A stretch of 64,000 nt of DNA from Bradyrhizobium sp. 139 (GCF_023074175.1 NZ_JADPKS010000022.1:1-64000); one strand, 5' to 3'. Shown: positions 18,394 through 27,594, counted from the first letter of the stretch. Notes: a model not told the origin generated them from the letters alone. Numbers and translations are program-made.

Positions 18394-18691
18394 CAATCCT
18401 CCGAGGTCCCGGGCGGTCCCGAAACCAGTTATTTGCACGTAGGCTGCGGCTGGGTGCGTCTGCGAACCTATCAGAGACAACGTGCTGGCAGAAGCCCGCG
18501 CCCCAATCAAAGTTCCGTTGTGTTTTCATTTAGATAGGCAAGGAACGCAGTTTTTGGAGGGCTGCGTTGCGAATCACGCTTGAATTTCGGGCGGGATGCG
18601 CGGCCTGCCCACGCGAATGGCAGTTTTGCCGCCGCTTCTTACTTTAAGTAGGGTCTGAACCCGAATACCCCGCCGCGAACACAGAGGCGAC

Positions 18692-19351
18692 GTGACGTCC
18701 TTCCTCGATCCCTTCATATCCTTCGTTTCGGCCCATGCGTGGCTGGCCTATCTGACCCTGTTCCTGGCGGCGCTGCTCGAGGCCGTTCCGGTGGTGGGGT
18801 CGGTGATCCCGGGCTCGACCATCATTTTGGCGTTGAGCGCCCTGATTCCGGGCGGCGAGCTGAAGCTGCCATGGGTGCTGCTGGCGGCCGCGCTCGGCGC
18901 GGTGCTCGGTGACGGTTCGGCGTACTGGATCGGGCACCGGCAGCAGCGCGATATCCTCAACACCTGGCCACTGACCAATTATCCGCGCGTGGTCGAGCAG
19001 AGCGAGAATTTCTTCCACCGCTTTGGCACCTGGGCGGTGTTCCTTGCCCGCTTCGTGCCGCCGATCCGCGCCTTCGTGCCCGTCACTGCCGGCGCGCTGG
19101 GGATGGCCCCCGCGAAGTTCTATGCGGTGAACATCCCCGCGATCCTGGTCTGGGCCCCGGCGCATGTGCTGCCCGGCGTGCTGGCGGTGTCAGCCCTGCA
19201 TGAATATGCCGGCCTACCGCACCATGGCCATGTGGGCAAGCATCTCTGGATCCTCGCCGTGGTGGCCGTCGCGATCGTGGCGGGCGTGGCGGTGTGGACC
19301 ATTCGCCGGAGGCACGGTGGTGGAATCACGGAAGCGAAGCCGCGGGCCTGA
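18692..19351 (+). CDS. DedA family membrane protein
   Basis: Encodes 219 residues with GTG start at 18692 after GAGG. The pattern FLAALLEAVPVVGSVIPGS, then GDGSAYWIGHR and FLARFVPPIRAFVPVTAGALGM is diagnostic for the DedA/SNARE-associated family. Known members act in undecaprenyl-phosphate or other lipid flipping and membrane homeostasis. About five membrane segments; the C-terminal helix (about 183-204) ends in RRRHGGG. Followed by a palindromic repeat. Confidence 0.9.
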   Translation: MTSFLDPFISFVSAHAWLAYLTLFLAALLEAVPVVGSVIPGSTIILALSALIPGGELKLPWVLLAAALGAVLGDGSAYWIGHRQQRDILNTWPLTNYPRVVEQSENFFHRFGTWAVFLARFVPPIRAFVPVTAGALGMAPAKFYAVNIPAILVWAPAHVLPGVLAVSALHEYAGLPHHGHVGKHLWILAVVAVAIVAGVAVWTIRRRHGGGITEAKPRA

Positions 19352-19373
19352 TCTGCTGCATCCAAGCACACCG

Positions 19374-19420
19374 CCCTCATCCCGAGGGCCCGCCAACGGC
19401 GGGCGTCTCGAAGGATGGCC
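19374..19420. repeat. Intergenic palindromic repeat, family 1 (copy b)
   Basis: CCCTCATCCCGAGGGCCCGC and GCGGGCGTCTCGAAGGATGG repeat the unit at 7404-7453. Located between the convergent DedA and HTH-citrate synthase genes. Confidence 0.65.
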
Positions 19421-19506
19421 GCGGGCGAGAGCCGGGCCTGCATGGTTCGAGAGGCGCGGTTCGTGAGGCGCGTGAAGGGCGCGCCCCTCGCCGTGAGGGT
19501 CTGGAT

Positions 19507-20733
19507 TTAGCTCTTGAGCTCAGCCCCCGTCCTCCGTCCCGGCGCCGGCCCGACATACCGCGCCCGCGGCCTGATCAGCTTGCCGAACTGCAATTGCTCG
19601 CTGGCGTGGGCGATCCAGCCGACGCTGCGGGCCATGGCGAACAGCGCGAGCTCGCTGCCGGCCGGCAGGCGCAGCGCATGCACGAGCACTGCGAGCGCAT
19701 AGTCGATATTGACGAGCTCGCCCGTCGCTTCAGCGATGCGCTCCGGCACCTCTTTGGTGAATTTGCGCGGTGCGCCGGTGCGGGATAGGGCATTCAGGAG
19801 CGACTGCGCGCGCCGATCGCCGCGCTTGTAGACGCCATGGCCGAAGCCGGCAAAGCGCTCGCCAAGCGCGACGCGTTCGCGGACCATCGGCTCGACGTCA
19901 CGGTCGACCAGGGTCTTGACCAGCTGCGAGGCGAGCACACCGGCGCCGCCATGCTTCGGCCCCTTCAGCGCGGCGAGTCCGGCGATGACGGAATCATAGA
20001 GGTTGAGACCGGTTGACGCAGCGCAACGCGCAGTGAAGGTGGAGGCGTTCAATTCATGCTCGGCGAGCAGAACCAGGGCGCGGCGAATGAGATCGGCCGC
20101 GTGATTGCTGTCGGGTGCCCAGGCCCTGGCGATCTGCTGGTGCAAAGGCTCGGCTGACGGCTCCGCGTTAAGCATGGTCGCGACCAGGAGCCGGACAATG
20201 CGCGCACCGACCATCGCACGTCCATCATGCGCGCGGGTGAAGGCGCGCGGGTCGGCGCTCGATGCGAGTGCCAGCACGGCGATGGCGCGATCGATCGGTG
20301 CGGCACGGCGCGCGGCCTCACCGATCGCGCGCATCTCGTCGGAGACCACAGGACAATTGTCCGGCGTGAACGGATCGACGCCGGAGACGTCCCACAGCAG
20401 CGTCGCGGTGTGCTCCAGCGTGTCGCTCTCGGCGAGATCGACGCAGTTGACCCCGCGATAGATCGGGCCGTCCTCGGTGATGGTCGATATCTCCGTGTCC
20501 ATCACCGGCAGGTCGGCATCGAAGCTGCGCAGGCCGCGCGGCTCCGGCGGCGGCACCCGGCGCTCCTTCAGCGCGCGGACGTCCTCGGCCCGGTAGCGGT
20601 TCTTGCGCGAATCCGGCGTCGGCTCGGAGCGGATCAGGCCGCGGCTGACATAGGCGTAGAGCGTGGCCGGCGAGATCGCGAGCTCGGCGGCGGCTTCCCG
20701 GGCGGAGAGGTACAGCTCCGGAGAATTTTTCAT
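19507..20733 (-). CDS. Citrate synthase family protein with N-terminal MerR-like helix-turn-helix
   Basis: Encodes 408 residues. Residues 8-60 (YLSAREAAAELAISPATLYAYVSRGLIRSE, then RYRAEDVRALKERR) form a winged/MerR-type DNA-binding unit. The rest is a citrate synthase fold with the catalytic motifs GPKHGGAG (first His), GFGHGVYKRGDRRA (second His) and NIDYALA (Asp), so the active-site triad seems kept. Divergently transcribed from the citrate synthase at 20808 with 74 bases between, which contain two palindromes. The natural reading is a regulator that senses citrate-synthase ligands and controls both genes; that is inference. Confidence 0.88.
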   Translation of the reverse strand: MKNSPELYLSAREAAAELAISPATLYAYVSRGLIRSEPTPDSRKNRYRAEDVRALKERRVPPPEPRGLRSFDADLPVMDTEISTITEDGPIYRGVNCVDLAESDTLEHTATLLWDVSGVDPFTPDNCPVVSDEMRAIGEAARRAAPIDRAIAVLALASSADPRAFTRAHDGRAMVGARIVRLLVATMLNAEPSAEPLHQQIARAWAPDSNHAADLIRRALVLLAEHELNASTFTARCAASTGLNLYDSVIAGLAALKGPKHGGAGVLASQLVKTLVDRDVEPMVRERVALGERFAGFGHGVYKRGDRRAQSLLNALSRTGAPRKFTKEVPERIAEATGELVNIDYALAVLVHALRLPAGSELALFAMARSVGWIAHASEQLQFGKLIRPRARYVGPAPGRRTGAELKS

Positions 20734-20734
20734 A

Positions 20735-20762
20735 TTGATTTATGTAATCAAGATTGATCAAT
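20735..20762. promoter_or_regulatory. Tandem palindromic operator between the divergent citrate synthase genes
   Basis: TTGATTTATGTAATCAA (20735-20751) is a perfect dyad with five-base spacer. It is followed at 20753-20762 by the perfect palindrome ATTGATCAAT with the same TTGAT core. The first dyad begins only one base after the start codon of the HTH-citrate synthase gene, so binding would shut off that gene and affect the divergent one. Confidence 0.6.
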
Positions 20763-20807
20763 CCGTCGAGAGGTCCGACCTTTCCTCGTGCAAAGGAGAT
20801 TTGGGCC

Positions 20808-21896
20808 ATGAACATCCACCTCACCAAAAGCCAGATCGGGCTGGACGGCGTCCCCGCGGCCGAGACCGTGCTGAGCCATGTCGACGGCGAGCGCGGCGAG
20901 CTGATCATTGCAGGCGAGCATGTCGGCACGCTCGCCAGCCAGTCGAGCTTCGAGGGCGTCACCGCCCGGCTCTGGAACGGCGCCAGCAAGACCACGCTGA
21001 GCGAAGCCAATGTGCGGGCGCATCTGGGGCTCGCACGCGAGCGCGCTTTCGCGCGGCTGCCGGACCTGTTGCCGGCAACCCGGGGCACGGGCATCGTCGA
21101 CGGGTTTCGTGCGGCGGTCGCGGGGCTTCGCGCCGAGAGCGGGCTGGCGCACGAAGCAACGATCGTCGGCGCCTTCCCGGTGATATCGGGCGCATTGGTC
21201 CGCCGCGCCAAGGGCCTCGATCCGGTCGCCCCCGATCCGGATGCGAGCCATGCCGCCGACACGCTGCGGATGCTGCGCGGCGCGTCACCGGAGCCGCGCG
21301 AAGTCGCGGCGCTGGATGCCTATTTCGTCACGGTCTGCGATCACGGCATGAACGCCTCGACCTTCACCACGCGCGTGGTGGCGTCCACCCAGGCCGATCT
21401 GTTCGCCGCCGTCACCGCCGGCTATTGCGCGCTGACCGGTCCCCTGCATGGCGGCGCGCCGGAACCGGTGCTGGAGATGCTCGATGCGATCGGCTCCAGC
21501 GAGCACATCAAGCCATGGGTCGATGCGGCGCTCGTGCGCGGCGAGCGGCTGATGGGCTTTGGCCATCGCGTCTATCGCGTGCGCGACCCGCGCGCCGACG
21601 TGCTCAAGGCCGCGATCGAGCGGCTTTCCGGCGGCGGTGCCGACCTGCCCTTTGCCGGCGAGGTCGAGGCCTATATCCGCGCGGCGCTGCGCAAGAAGAA
21701 TCCAGACCGGCCGCTGGAGACCAATGTGGAGTTCTTCACCGCGATCCTGCTCGATGCCCTCGCGATTCCGCGCCAGGCCTTTACGCCGATCTTCGCCGTC
21801 GCCCGCGCCGCGGGATGGACCGCGCATGCCCGCGAGCAGCAGCGCACGGGACGGCTGATCCGGCCGAGTTCGTCCTATGTCGGGGCAGTGCCGTAA
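20808..21896 (+). CDS. Citrate synthase/methylcitrate synthase family protein
   Basis: Encodes 362 residues from the ATG at 20808, with AAAGGAGAT at 20792-20799. The motifs PLHGGAPE and GFGHRVYRVRDPRAD provide the two catalytic His. The third site reads NVEFFTA, that is Glu where most citrate synthases have Asp (NVDF). The length and this Glu recall the short CitA-type enzymes. The product condenses oxaloacetate with an acyl-CoA; whether acetyl- or propionyl-CoA is preferred cannot be told from sequence. Divergent to the HTH-citrate synthase. Confidence 0.88.
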   Translation: MNIHLTKSQIGLDGVPAAETVLSHVDGERGELIIAGEHVGTLASQSSFEGVTARLWNGASKTTLSEANVRAHLGLARERAFARLPDLLPATRGTGIVDGFRAAVAGLRAESGLAHEATIVGAFPVISGALVRRAKGLDPVAPDPDASHAADTLRMLRGASPEPREVAALDAYFVTVCDHGMNASTFTTRVVASTQADLFAAVTAGYCALTGPLHGGAPEPVLEMLDAIGSSEHIKPWVDAALVRGERLMGFGHRVYRVRDPRADVLKAAIERLSGGGADLPFAGEVEAYIRAALRKKNPDRPLETNVEFFTAILLDALAIPRQAFTPIFAVARAAGWTAHAREQQRTGRLIRPSSSYVGAVP

Positions 21897-21908
21897 TCGG
21901 GCGCCATG

Positions 21909-21936
21909 CGCGGCATAATACTCGCGGCATAATACT
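21909..21936 (+). repeat. Tandem duplication of 14 bp
   Basis: CGCGGCATAATACT occurs twice in direct succession just after the citrate synthase stop. Probably a replication slippage product. Confidence 0.7.
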
Positions 21937-22085
21937 ATTGTCGTCCAGGCAGGAACCGACAATCACAGGGCGGAGTCCTCGCGCGACATCGTGGGTGCGA
22001 GGACGGTCTGCATCTTCCCGCGATCACTTGGAACACCCGCTCTCCTGACGACTTACCTAACGTGCCCCGGTAGATCAGGAACGCG

Positions 22086-23126
22086 ATGCTGGATTTGTTT
22101 GGACAATCGGACGAGGCCAGGATCGACCATATCGCCGCCGGCTATGCCGCCAGCCGGAGCGAGGCCGGGACGGATTCCGAAAGACGATTCCGCGATTTGC
22201 TTCAGGCGTTACCTGCCGCGATCTACACGACCGACGCAGCGGGCTGCATCACCTTCTTCAATCGCGCCTGCATCGATTTTGCCGGACGCACCCCGAAGAT
22301 CGGCGAGATGTGGTGCGTGACCTGGAAACTCTATCTTCCCGACGGCACGCCGCTCCCCCACGATGAATGCCCGATGGCAATCGCGCTCAAGCAGAACCGG
22401 CCAGTGCGCGACGTCGAGGCCGTGGCCGAGCGGCCGGACGGCTCCCGGATCTGCTTCATGCCATATCCGACGCCGCTGCGCGACGAACGCGGCCGATTGG
22501 TCGGTGCGGTGAACATGCTGGTCGACATCACGGCGCGCAAGCAGGCCGAGCAGCGGATGATACTGCTCACCTCCGAGGTCGATCATCGCTCGAACAATTT
22601 GCTCGCAGTGGCTCAGGCGATGCTGCGGCTGACGAAGGCGGATACCGCAGAAGAGTTCCAGGCCGCATTTGCGGGCCGGCTCAGCGCGCTTGCCAACGTG
22701 CAGAGGCTGTTCTCGGCTTCGCGTTGGACCGGCGCGAATCTGAAGACCATCGTGGAAGAGGAGCTCCGGCCGTACGCAAGTCGAGACGGCGAGCGGATCA
22801 GAATCGCGGGAGACGACGTCCGCCTGCCGCCTACGCTGGCCCAGTCGATCGCAGTTGCGCTGCATGAGCTGGCGACCAACGCCGCCAAGTATGGCGCGCT
22901 GTCGATGCCTTCGGGAAGGTTGGAGATCCGCTGGGAGACCAATGGCGCAGAGCCTCTCGTGCTGCACTGGTCGGAGAGCGGCGGTCCTCGGGTCAACCAG
23001 CCGCCGACGCGCAACGGCTTTGGAATCGGCGCGGTCGATGGCATCATCCGGACCCTGCGCGGAAGGATTACCCGGCAGTGGAGGCCGGAAGGACTGGTTT
23101 GCGAACTGTCCTTCCCGGAGGCCTAG
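22086..23126 (+). CDS. PAS-HWE family sensor histidine kinase
   Basis: Encodes 346 residues. A PAS domain spans about 35-155 (FRDLLQALPAAIYTTDAAGCITFFNRA, then RDERGRLVGAVNMLVDIT). The dimerisation/phosphoacceptor region SEVDHRSNNLLAVAQAML (His167) is the HWE/HisKA_2 type typical of Rhizobiales, and the ATPase part contains LHELATNAAKYGALS and GFGIGAVDGIIRTLRG. No membrane segment, so a cytosolic sensor. No response regulator adjoins. Such kinases often feed the general stress response, but no EcfG-type partner is visible here. Confidence 0.88.
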   Translation: MLDLFGQSDEARIDHIAAGYAASRSEAGTDSERRFRDLLQALPAAIYTTDAAGCITFFNRACIDFAGRTPKIGEMWCVTWKLYLPDGTPLPHDECPMAIALKQNRPVRDVEAVAERPDGSRICFMPYPTPLRDERGRLVGAVNMLVDITARKQAEQRMILLTSEVDHRSNNLLAVAQAMLRLTKADTAEEFQAAFAGRLSALANVQRLFSASRWTGANLKTIVEEELRPYASRDGERIRIAGDDVRLPPTLAQSIAVALHELATNAAKYGALSMPSGRLEIRWETNGAEPLVLHWSESGGPRVNQPPTRNGFGIGAVDGIIRTLRGRITRQWRPEGLVCELSFPEA

Positions 23127-23127
23127 C

Positions 23128-23763
23128 CTAGGGCTCCCGCACCACCGTCTTCAGATAATTGTACGCCTTGATGATCTCGATCAAGCGGTCTTCGGTCGAG
23201 CGGTCGCCGCCATTGGCGTCGGGGTGGTGCTGCTTGACCAGCGCCTTGTACTTGGTCTTGACGTCGGCGAGCGTGGCACTGGGACCGAGGCCCATGACCT
23301 GGAGCGCCTTGCGCTCGGCGTTCATCACCTTGCGTGTTTCGGCCTTGGGCGGCGCCTCCGGACCCTTCCGCCAGCTGGCGCGGCCGTTGAGCTCCTGGAA
23401 CATGCTGAACGGATCGAAGGCGCCGTCGATCTCGGCTTCAGCGCCCTTCTTGACGCCGCCATTGGCGCCCATCTTCCAGGTCGGACGGTGGCCGGTCAGC
23501 GCATCCTTCTGGTAGCGCGCGACGGCATCGGCATTCATGCCGGAGAAGAAATTGTAGTTCTGGTTGTACTCGCGCACGTGGTTCAGACAGAAGTGCCAGT
23601 ACTCGCGCGAATTCTCCCGGCCCTTGGGCGCGCGGTGTGCACCCTTGTTCTGGCACCCGGTCCATTCGCAATTGACCACGGTGTCGCGCGGCTTCACTTC
23701 CGGCTGCTTGCCCCGCGGCTTGACACGGATGGAGTCGAAGAACTTTGATGAATCGATCGGCAT
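23128..23763 (-). CDS. J-domain (DnaJ-like) protein
   Basis: Encodes 211 residues. The J domain is C-terminal (about 155-211): LGPSATLADVKTKYKALVKQHHPDANGGD, with the HPD triad that stimulates DnaK. The N-terminal part has CEWTGCQNKGAHRAP and YWHFCLNHVREYNQNYNFF, a conserved Cys/His arrangement found in this rhizobial J-protein. Such a gene commonly neighbours cobS and bolA in Rhizobiales. Divergent to bolA with 96 bases between. Confidence 0.9.
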   Translation of the reverse strand: MPIDSSKFFDSIRVKPRGKQPEVKPRDTVVNCEWTGCQNKGAHRAPKGRENSREYWHFCLNHVREYNQNYNFFSGMNADAVARYQKDALTGHRPTWKMGANGGVKKGAEAEIDGAFDPFSMFQELNGRASWRKGPEAPPKAETRKVMNAERKALQVMGLGPSATLADVKTKYKALVKQHHPDANGGDRSTEDRLIEIIKAYNYLKTVVREP

Positions 23764-23859
23764 GGCTGACTTTGACTACGCAATGCAAAAACCTTCAAGT
23801 CTTGACATTGCAATTAGCTACAAACCCCCGGCATTGACGGGGCGGGACCGCACGCATTA

Positions 23860-24138
23860 ATGGCACTCATGGTTATGAAAGATACTATCAGCAACAAGTT
23901 GCGGGAAGCTTTCACGCCGGAAAGCCTGCAAGTCGTCGACGAGTCGCATTTGCATGAGGGCCACGCCGGCCATCGGCCGAGCGGCGAGACGCATTATCGC
24001 GTCTATATCGTGTCTCAGGCCTTCAAAGGGAAGAGCCGGGTCGATCGCCACCGCATGATAAATTCGGCGCTGGCCGCGGAACTCTCCGGCAGCGTGCACG
24101 CGCTCGCGATCCACGCCCAGGCGCCGGGGGAAGGCTAA
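23860..24138 (+). CDS. bolA: BolA family protein
   Basis: Encodes 92 residues with the BolA fold: ESLQVVDESHLHEGHAGH, then HYRVYIVSQAFKGKSRVDRHRMINSALAAEL and HALAIHAQAP. BolA proteins pair with monothiol glutaredoxins to bind [2Fe-2S] clusters and affect iron metabolism and morphology. The invariant His residues are kept. Start among ATG codons at 23860, 23869 and 23875 is uncertain. Confidence 0.92.
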   Translation: MALMVMKDTISNKLREAFTPESLQVVDESHLHEGHAGHRPSGETHYRVYIVSQAFKGKSRVDRHRMINSALAAELSGSVHALAIHAQAPGEG

Positions 24139-24141
24139 CGG

Positions 24142-24241
24142 CTGTCATGCCCGCGGAGGCGGGCATCCAGTACTCCGAGACGGCGCGGCTAGAATCGAGC
24201 TGCCGCGGCGTACTGGATCGTCCGCCTTCGCGGACGATGAC
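24142..24241. repeat. Inverted intergenic repeat, family 4 (copy a)
   Basis: CTGTCATGCCCGCGGAGGCG and GGGCATCCAGTACTC, later GTACTGGATCGTCCGCC and GCGGACGATGACC, form a long imperfect inverted repeat between the convergent bolA and CorC-like genes. Related units lie at 45357-45452 and 47163-47248. Confidence 0.7.
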
Positions 24242-24259
24242 CGCGTTCCGGAGCAAGCG

Positions 24260-25564
24260 TCAAAACGACGTTCCGGCCCGGCGCGGCTTGGCTTCTTCCA
24301 GCTCCGCGTCGCGCGGCACCGGGGAAATACGGAGCGCGGTGATGCGGTTGCGCTCGCGGCGCAGCACGCGGAAGCGGAAGCCGTGGAACGTAAAACTCTG
24401 GCCACGGTCGGGGATCGAGCGCGCCTCGTGGATGACGAGGCCGGCGACCGTCGTTGCCTCTTCATCGGGCAGATGCCAGTCCATGGCGCGGTTGAGATCG
24501 CGGATCGGCACCGAGCCGTCGACCACGACCGAGCCGTCCGGCTGGGCGCGTACGCCCGCGACCACGACGTCGTGCTCGTCGGAGATGTCGCCGACGATCT
24601 CCTCCAGAATGTCTTCCAGCGTCACAAGACCTTCGACTTCGCCGTATTCGTCGACGACCAGCGCGAAATGGGTCTTGCGGCGGCGGAACGCCTTGAGCTG
24701 CTCGGAGACGGGCCGCATCTCCGGCACGAACCAGGGCGGCAGCGCGATGGTGGAGGCGTCGATGCGCGAGGTGTCGCCGTCGGAAGCGCGGATCGCGCGC
24801 AGCAGATCCTTGGCGTGGAGCACGCCGATGATGTTCTCCGGCTTCTCGCGCCACAGCGGAATGCGGGTGTATTCGGTCGCCAGCACCTCCCGCACCAGCT
24901 CTTCCGGCGGCAGGTCGGCGTTGATCATCATCATCTCGGTGCGATGAATCATGACGTCGGAGACCTGGAGCTCGCGCAAATCGAGCAGCCCCCCGAGCAT
25001 GTCGCGGTCCTGCTTCTCGAACTTGCCTTCATGGTGCAGCAGGTCGACCGCACCGCGCAGGCGCTCGGTCGGCGACAGGATCGCCTGATGCTCGCCGGCA
25101 AGGCCGAACAGGCGCATCAGCAGGCGCACCACGATCTCGACCACACGGAGCAGCGGCCCCAGCACGTACATCGTCAGCCGCATCGGGCGCGCGACCGCCA
25201 GCGCCATGCGATCGGGCGCGTTGATCGCGATGGTCTTGGGCAGGACTTCCGCGAAGATCACGACCAGCACGGTCATCAGGCCGGTCGCATAGAGCACGCC
25301 GACATCGCCGAACCAAGCCGTGAAGATGCTGGTGGCGAGCGCGGAGGCGCTGATATTGGCGATGTTGTTGCCGAGCAGCAGCGCGCCGATCAGGCGCTCG
25401 CGCATGTCGAGCAGCTGCGACACCACGTCGGCGTCGCGATTACCCTGCTTGGACAGCCGCAGCATGCTGGCGCGCGAGGCGCCGGTCAGCGCGGTCTCGC
25501 TCGCGGCGAAGAAGCCGGAGACGAGCAGGCAGAGAATGACGATGGTGAATCCGAGCCAGTCCAT
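24260..25564 (-). CDS. HlyC/CorC-family protein: CNNM (DUF21), CBS pair and CorC_HlyC domain
   Basis: Encodes 434 residues. The N-terminal DUF21/CNNM membrane domain (about 1-190) has four hydrophobic segments, including FFAASETALTG and VIFAEVLPKTIAIN. Two CBS motifs follow (VSDVMIHRTEMM and ALVVDEYGEVEGLVTLEDILEEIVGDI), then the CorC_HlyC domain. The family is linked to magnesium/cobalt handling. Single gene; start at 25564 (MDWLGFTIVILCLLVSGFFAASETAL) directly enters the first helix. Confidence 0.92.
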   Translation of the reverse strand: MDWLGFTIVILCLLVSGFFAASETALTGASRASMLRLSKQGNRDADVVSQLLDMRERLIGALLLGNNIANISASALATSIFTAWFGDVGVLYATGLMTVLVVIFAEVLPKTIAINAPDRMALAVARPMRLTMYVLGPLLRVVEIVVRLLMRLFGLAGEHQAILSPTERLRGAVDLLHHEGKFEKQDRDMLGGLLDLRELQVSDVMIHRTEMMMINADLPPEELVREVLATEYTRIPLWREKPENIIGVLHAKDLLRAIRASDGDTSRIDASTIALPPWFVPEMRPVSEQLKAFRRRKTHFALVVDEYGEVEGLVTLEDILEEIVGDISDEHDVVVAGVRAQPDGSVVVDGSVPIRDLNRAMDWHLPDEEATTVAGLVIHEARSIPDRGQSFTFHGFRFRVLRRERNRITALRISPVPRDAELEEAKPRRAGTSF

Positions 25565-25580
25565 GAACCACTCAAATTTG

Positions 25581-25637
25581 TTGTTTTGACGCGTTTTCTT
25601 TACGCGAACCGGTACCCACTTCGCTCGAAAACGCTTT
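25581..25637. repeat. 57-bp rhizobial intergenic element, family 7 (copy a)
   Basis: Contains GACGCGTTTTC near the left and CGAAAACGCT near the right, inverted to each other around ACGCGAACCGGTACCCACTT. A copy with four differences is at 37397-37454. Similar elements are frequent in rhizobial genomes. Here it lies between the CorC-like gene and aroB. Confidence 0.8.
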
Positions 25638-25656
25638 GGCGCCGTTCAGCCGCGCG

Positions 25657-26805
25657 TCATGCCTTTTGCGCGAGCTTCTCTTTCAGGAAATCGCGCACCG
25701 GAGTCGGCTCGATATCTTTCGCGATGACGGCGCGCCCCACAGCCCCCAGGAGGATGAAAGTCAGCTTGCCGCGCTTGACCTTCTTGTCCTGCGCCATCAG
25801 CGCCATCAGCGCGTCGGCATCGGCAAGCCCTTCCTGCGCGAAGCCGGCGATGTCCTGCAAGCGCGTCGGCAAGCCCGCTTCAATGAGGTGACGCTCGACG
25901 CGCGCCGCATCGGCCTCGCCGATCATGCCGAGTCTGGCCGAGAACTGCGCCGCCAGCGTCATGCCGATCGCAACGCCCTCGCCGTGGAACAGGCGATCGG
26001 AGAAGCCGGTCGCGGCTTCCAGCGCGTGTCCGAAGGTGTGGCCGAGATTGAGCAGCGCGCGCTCGCCGGTCTCGCGCTCGTCGCGCGAGACGACGCCGGC
26101 CTTGGCGCGGCAGGAGGTCGCAATCGCATGCTCGCGCGCCGAGCCGCCCTTGAAGATGTCGGAATGGTTCTTCTCCAGCCAGGTGAAGAAAGCCTCGTCG
26201 CCGAGCACGCCGTATTTGGCGACCTCGGCATAGCCGGCGCGGAATTGCCGCGGCGATAGGGTGTCGAGCACGGCGGTGTCGGCGATCACCAGCACCGGCT
26301 GGTGGAAGGCGCCGAGCAGATTCTTGCCCTGCGGCGAGTTGATGCCGGTCTTGCCGCCGACGCTGGAATCGACCTGCGCCAGCAGCGAGGTCGGCACCTG
26401 CACGAAATCGACGCCGCGGCGCAGGATCGCGGCGGCAAAGCCGGCGAGATCGCCGACCACGCCGCCGCCGAGCGCGATGACGAGATCGTTGCGCTCGATC
26501 TTCGCGGTGATCAGGGCTTCGCTGACCTTTTCAAGGCCGGCGTAGGTTTTCGAAACCTCGCCCTCCTCGACGACGACGCGCGATGTCGGGATGCCGGCAG
26601 CGGCGAGCGAGGCCTCAGCGGGTTCGAGCCAGTATTTCGCGACGGTGCGGTCGGTCACGATCGCGGTGCGCACGCCGGGGCGCAAGCGCGCGACGCGCTC
26701 GCCGAGCGAGGCCAGCACGCCGCGGCCGATGAGGATGTCATAAGCGCGGTCGCCGAGCGCGACCTCGACGTTGACAGGTTCGGAATGTTTCAACGGCACG
26801 GTCAT
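25657..26805 (-). CDS. aroB: 3-dehydroquinate synthase
   Basis: Second step of the shikimate pathway, NAD- and metal-dependent conversion of DAHP to dehydroquinate. The 382-residue protein carries the NAD-binding GGGVVGDLAGFAAAILRRG, the following QVPTSLLAQVDSSVGGKTG, and metal-ligand region GHTFGHALEA. The ATG at 26805 overlaps the aroK stop by four bases (ATGA), so the two are translationally coupled. Confidence 0.97.
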   Translation of the reverse strand: MTVPLKHSEPVNVEVALGDRAYDILIGRGVLASLGERVARLRPGVRTAIVTDRTVAKYWLEPAEASLAAAGIPTSRVVVEEGEVSKTYAGLEKVSEALITAKIERNDLVIALGGGVVGDLAGFAAAILRRGVDFVQVPTSLLAQVDSSVGGKTGINSPQGKNLLGAFHQPVLVIADTAVLDTLSPRQFRAGYAEVAKYGVLGDEAFFTWLEKNHSDIFKGGSAREHAIATSCRAKAGVVSRDERETGERALLNLGHTFGHALEAATGFSDRLFHGEGVAIGMTLAAQFSARLGMIGEADAARVERHLIEAGLPTRLQDIAGFAQEGLADADALMALMAQDKKVKRGKLTFILLGAVGRAVIAKDIEPTPVRDFLKEKLAQKA

Positions 26806-27425
26806 CGTACGGCACTCGCAACGTCGGCAGGTGGTTCGGCGGCCTGCTTGCCGCAGAGATGGGCGCGCAGCGTCTCGATGGTTTCATCGACGATCCTGTC
26901 GTGCGGCACGTCGCGCGAGGCGATGGTGAGATCGGCCTTGCTGTAAACAGGCTCGCGCTCGGTGAGCAGGCGCGTCACGGTTCCTTCGGGATCGGCGGTT
27001 TGGAGCAATGGGCGATCGGCACGGCGCCGCACGCGGCGCATGATGACGTCGTGGTCGGCCTTGAGCCAGATCGAAACCGCCTTGGCGGCGATGCGCGCGC
27101 GCGTCTCCTCGCGCATGAAGGCGCCGCCGCCGGTCGCCAGCACGATAGGCCCGCCCTCGAGCAGACGCGCGATCACCCGCGCCTCGCCGTCGCGGAAATG
27201 CGGCTCGCCGTGGCGCTCGAAGATCTCCGGTATCGTCATGGTGGCCGCCGCTTCGATCTCGGTGTCGGCGTCCACGAATGGCAGTTTGAGCCGCGCCGCC
27301 ATGCGGCGGCCGATGGTGGATTTGCCCACCCCCATCATGCCGACGAGCACGATCGAGCGGGCCCCGAGCGCCGACAAGATGTCGGCCTCTGGCGAACCGG
27401 GGATCGGCAACGCGGCGTCGGACAT
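26802..27425 (-). CDS. aroK: Shikimate kinase
   Basis: Phosphorylates shikimate in the aromatic amino-acid pathway. Encodes 207 residues from the ATG at 27425; the longer frame to 27644 has no support. P-loop GMMGVGKSTIGRRMA, shikimate-binding DADTEIE, the FRDGEARV arginine and GGGAFMR are intact, followed by the lid RRADRPLLQ. Operon aroK-aroB. Confidence 0.96.
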   Translation of the reverse strand: MSDAALPIPGSPEADILSALGARSIVLVGMMGVGKSTIGRRMAARLKLPFVDADTEIEAAATMTIPEIFERHGEPHFRDGEARVIARLLEGGPIVLATGGGAFMREETRARIAAKAVSIWLKADHDVIMRRVRRRADRPLLQTADPEGTVTRLLTEREPVYSKADLTIASRDVPHDRIVDETIETLRAHLCGKQAAEPPADVASAVR

Positions 27426-27594
27426 AGGTCTCGCTCGATCTGCCGCCGAAGGCGGCATGCTTTCGCCACCTATACGACCCCGCAGGGGGCCTCGCCAGAG
27501 GACTCTTGCCACGAAACGGCGAACATGTTGGATGATTTCATTGGTTAATTTGCCCGCCAAGCCCCTGACCGAGACTCTCTCCGAGATCCTGCCG

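Noticed and set aside
16030..18537. Open frame of 835 codons on the plus strand across cobT and cobS
   Set aside because: It is the antisense frame of two clear cobaltochelatase genes. High-GC coding DNA leaves this frame open; it has no ribosome binding site or recognisable domain.
18541..18575. EcfG-type promoter GGAAC with CGTT
   Set aside because: The spacer between the two elements is 18 bases, outside the usual 16-17, and the position is far from the dedA start.
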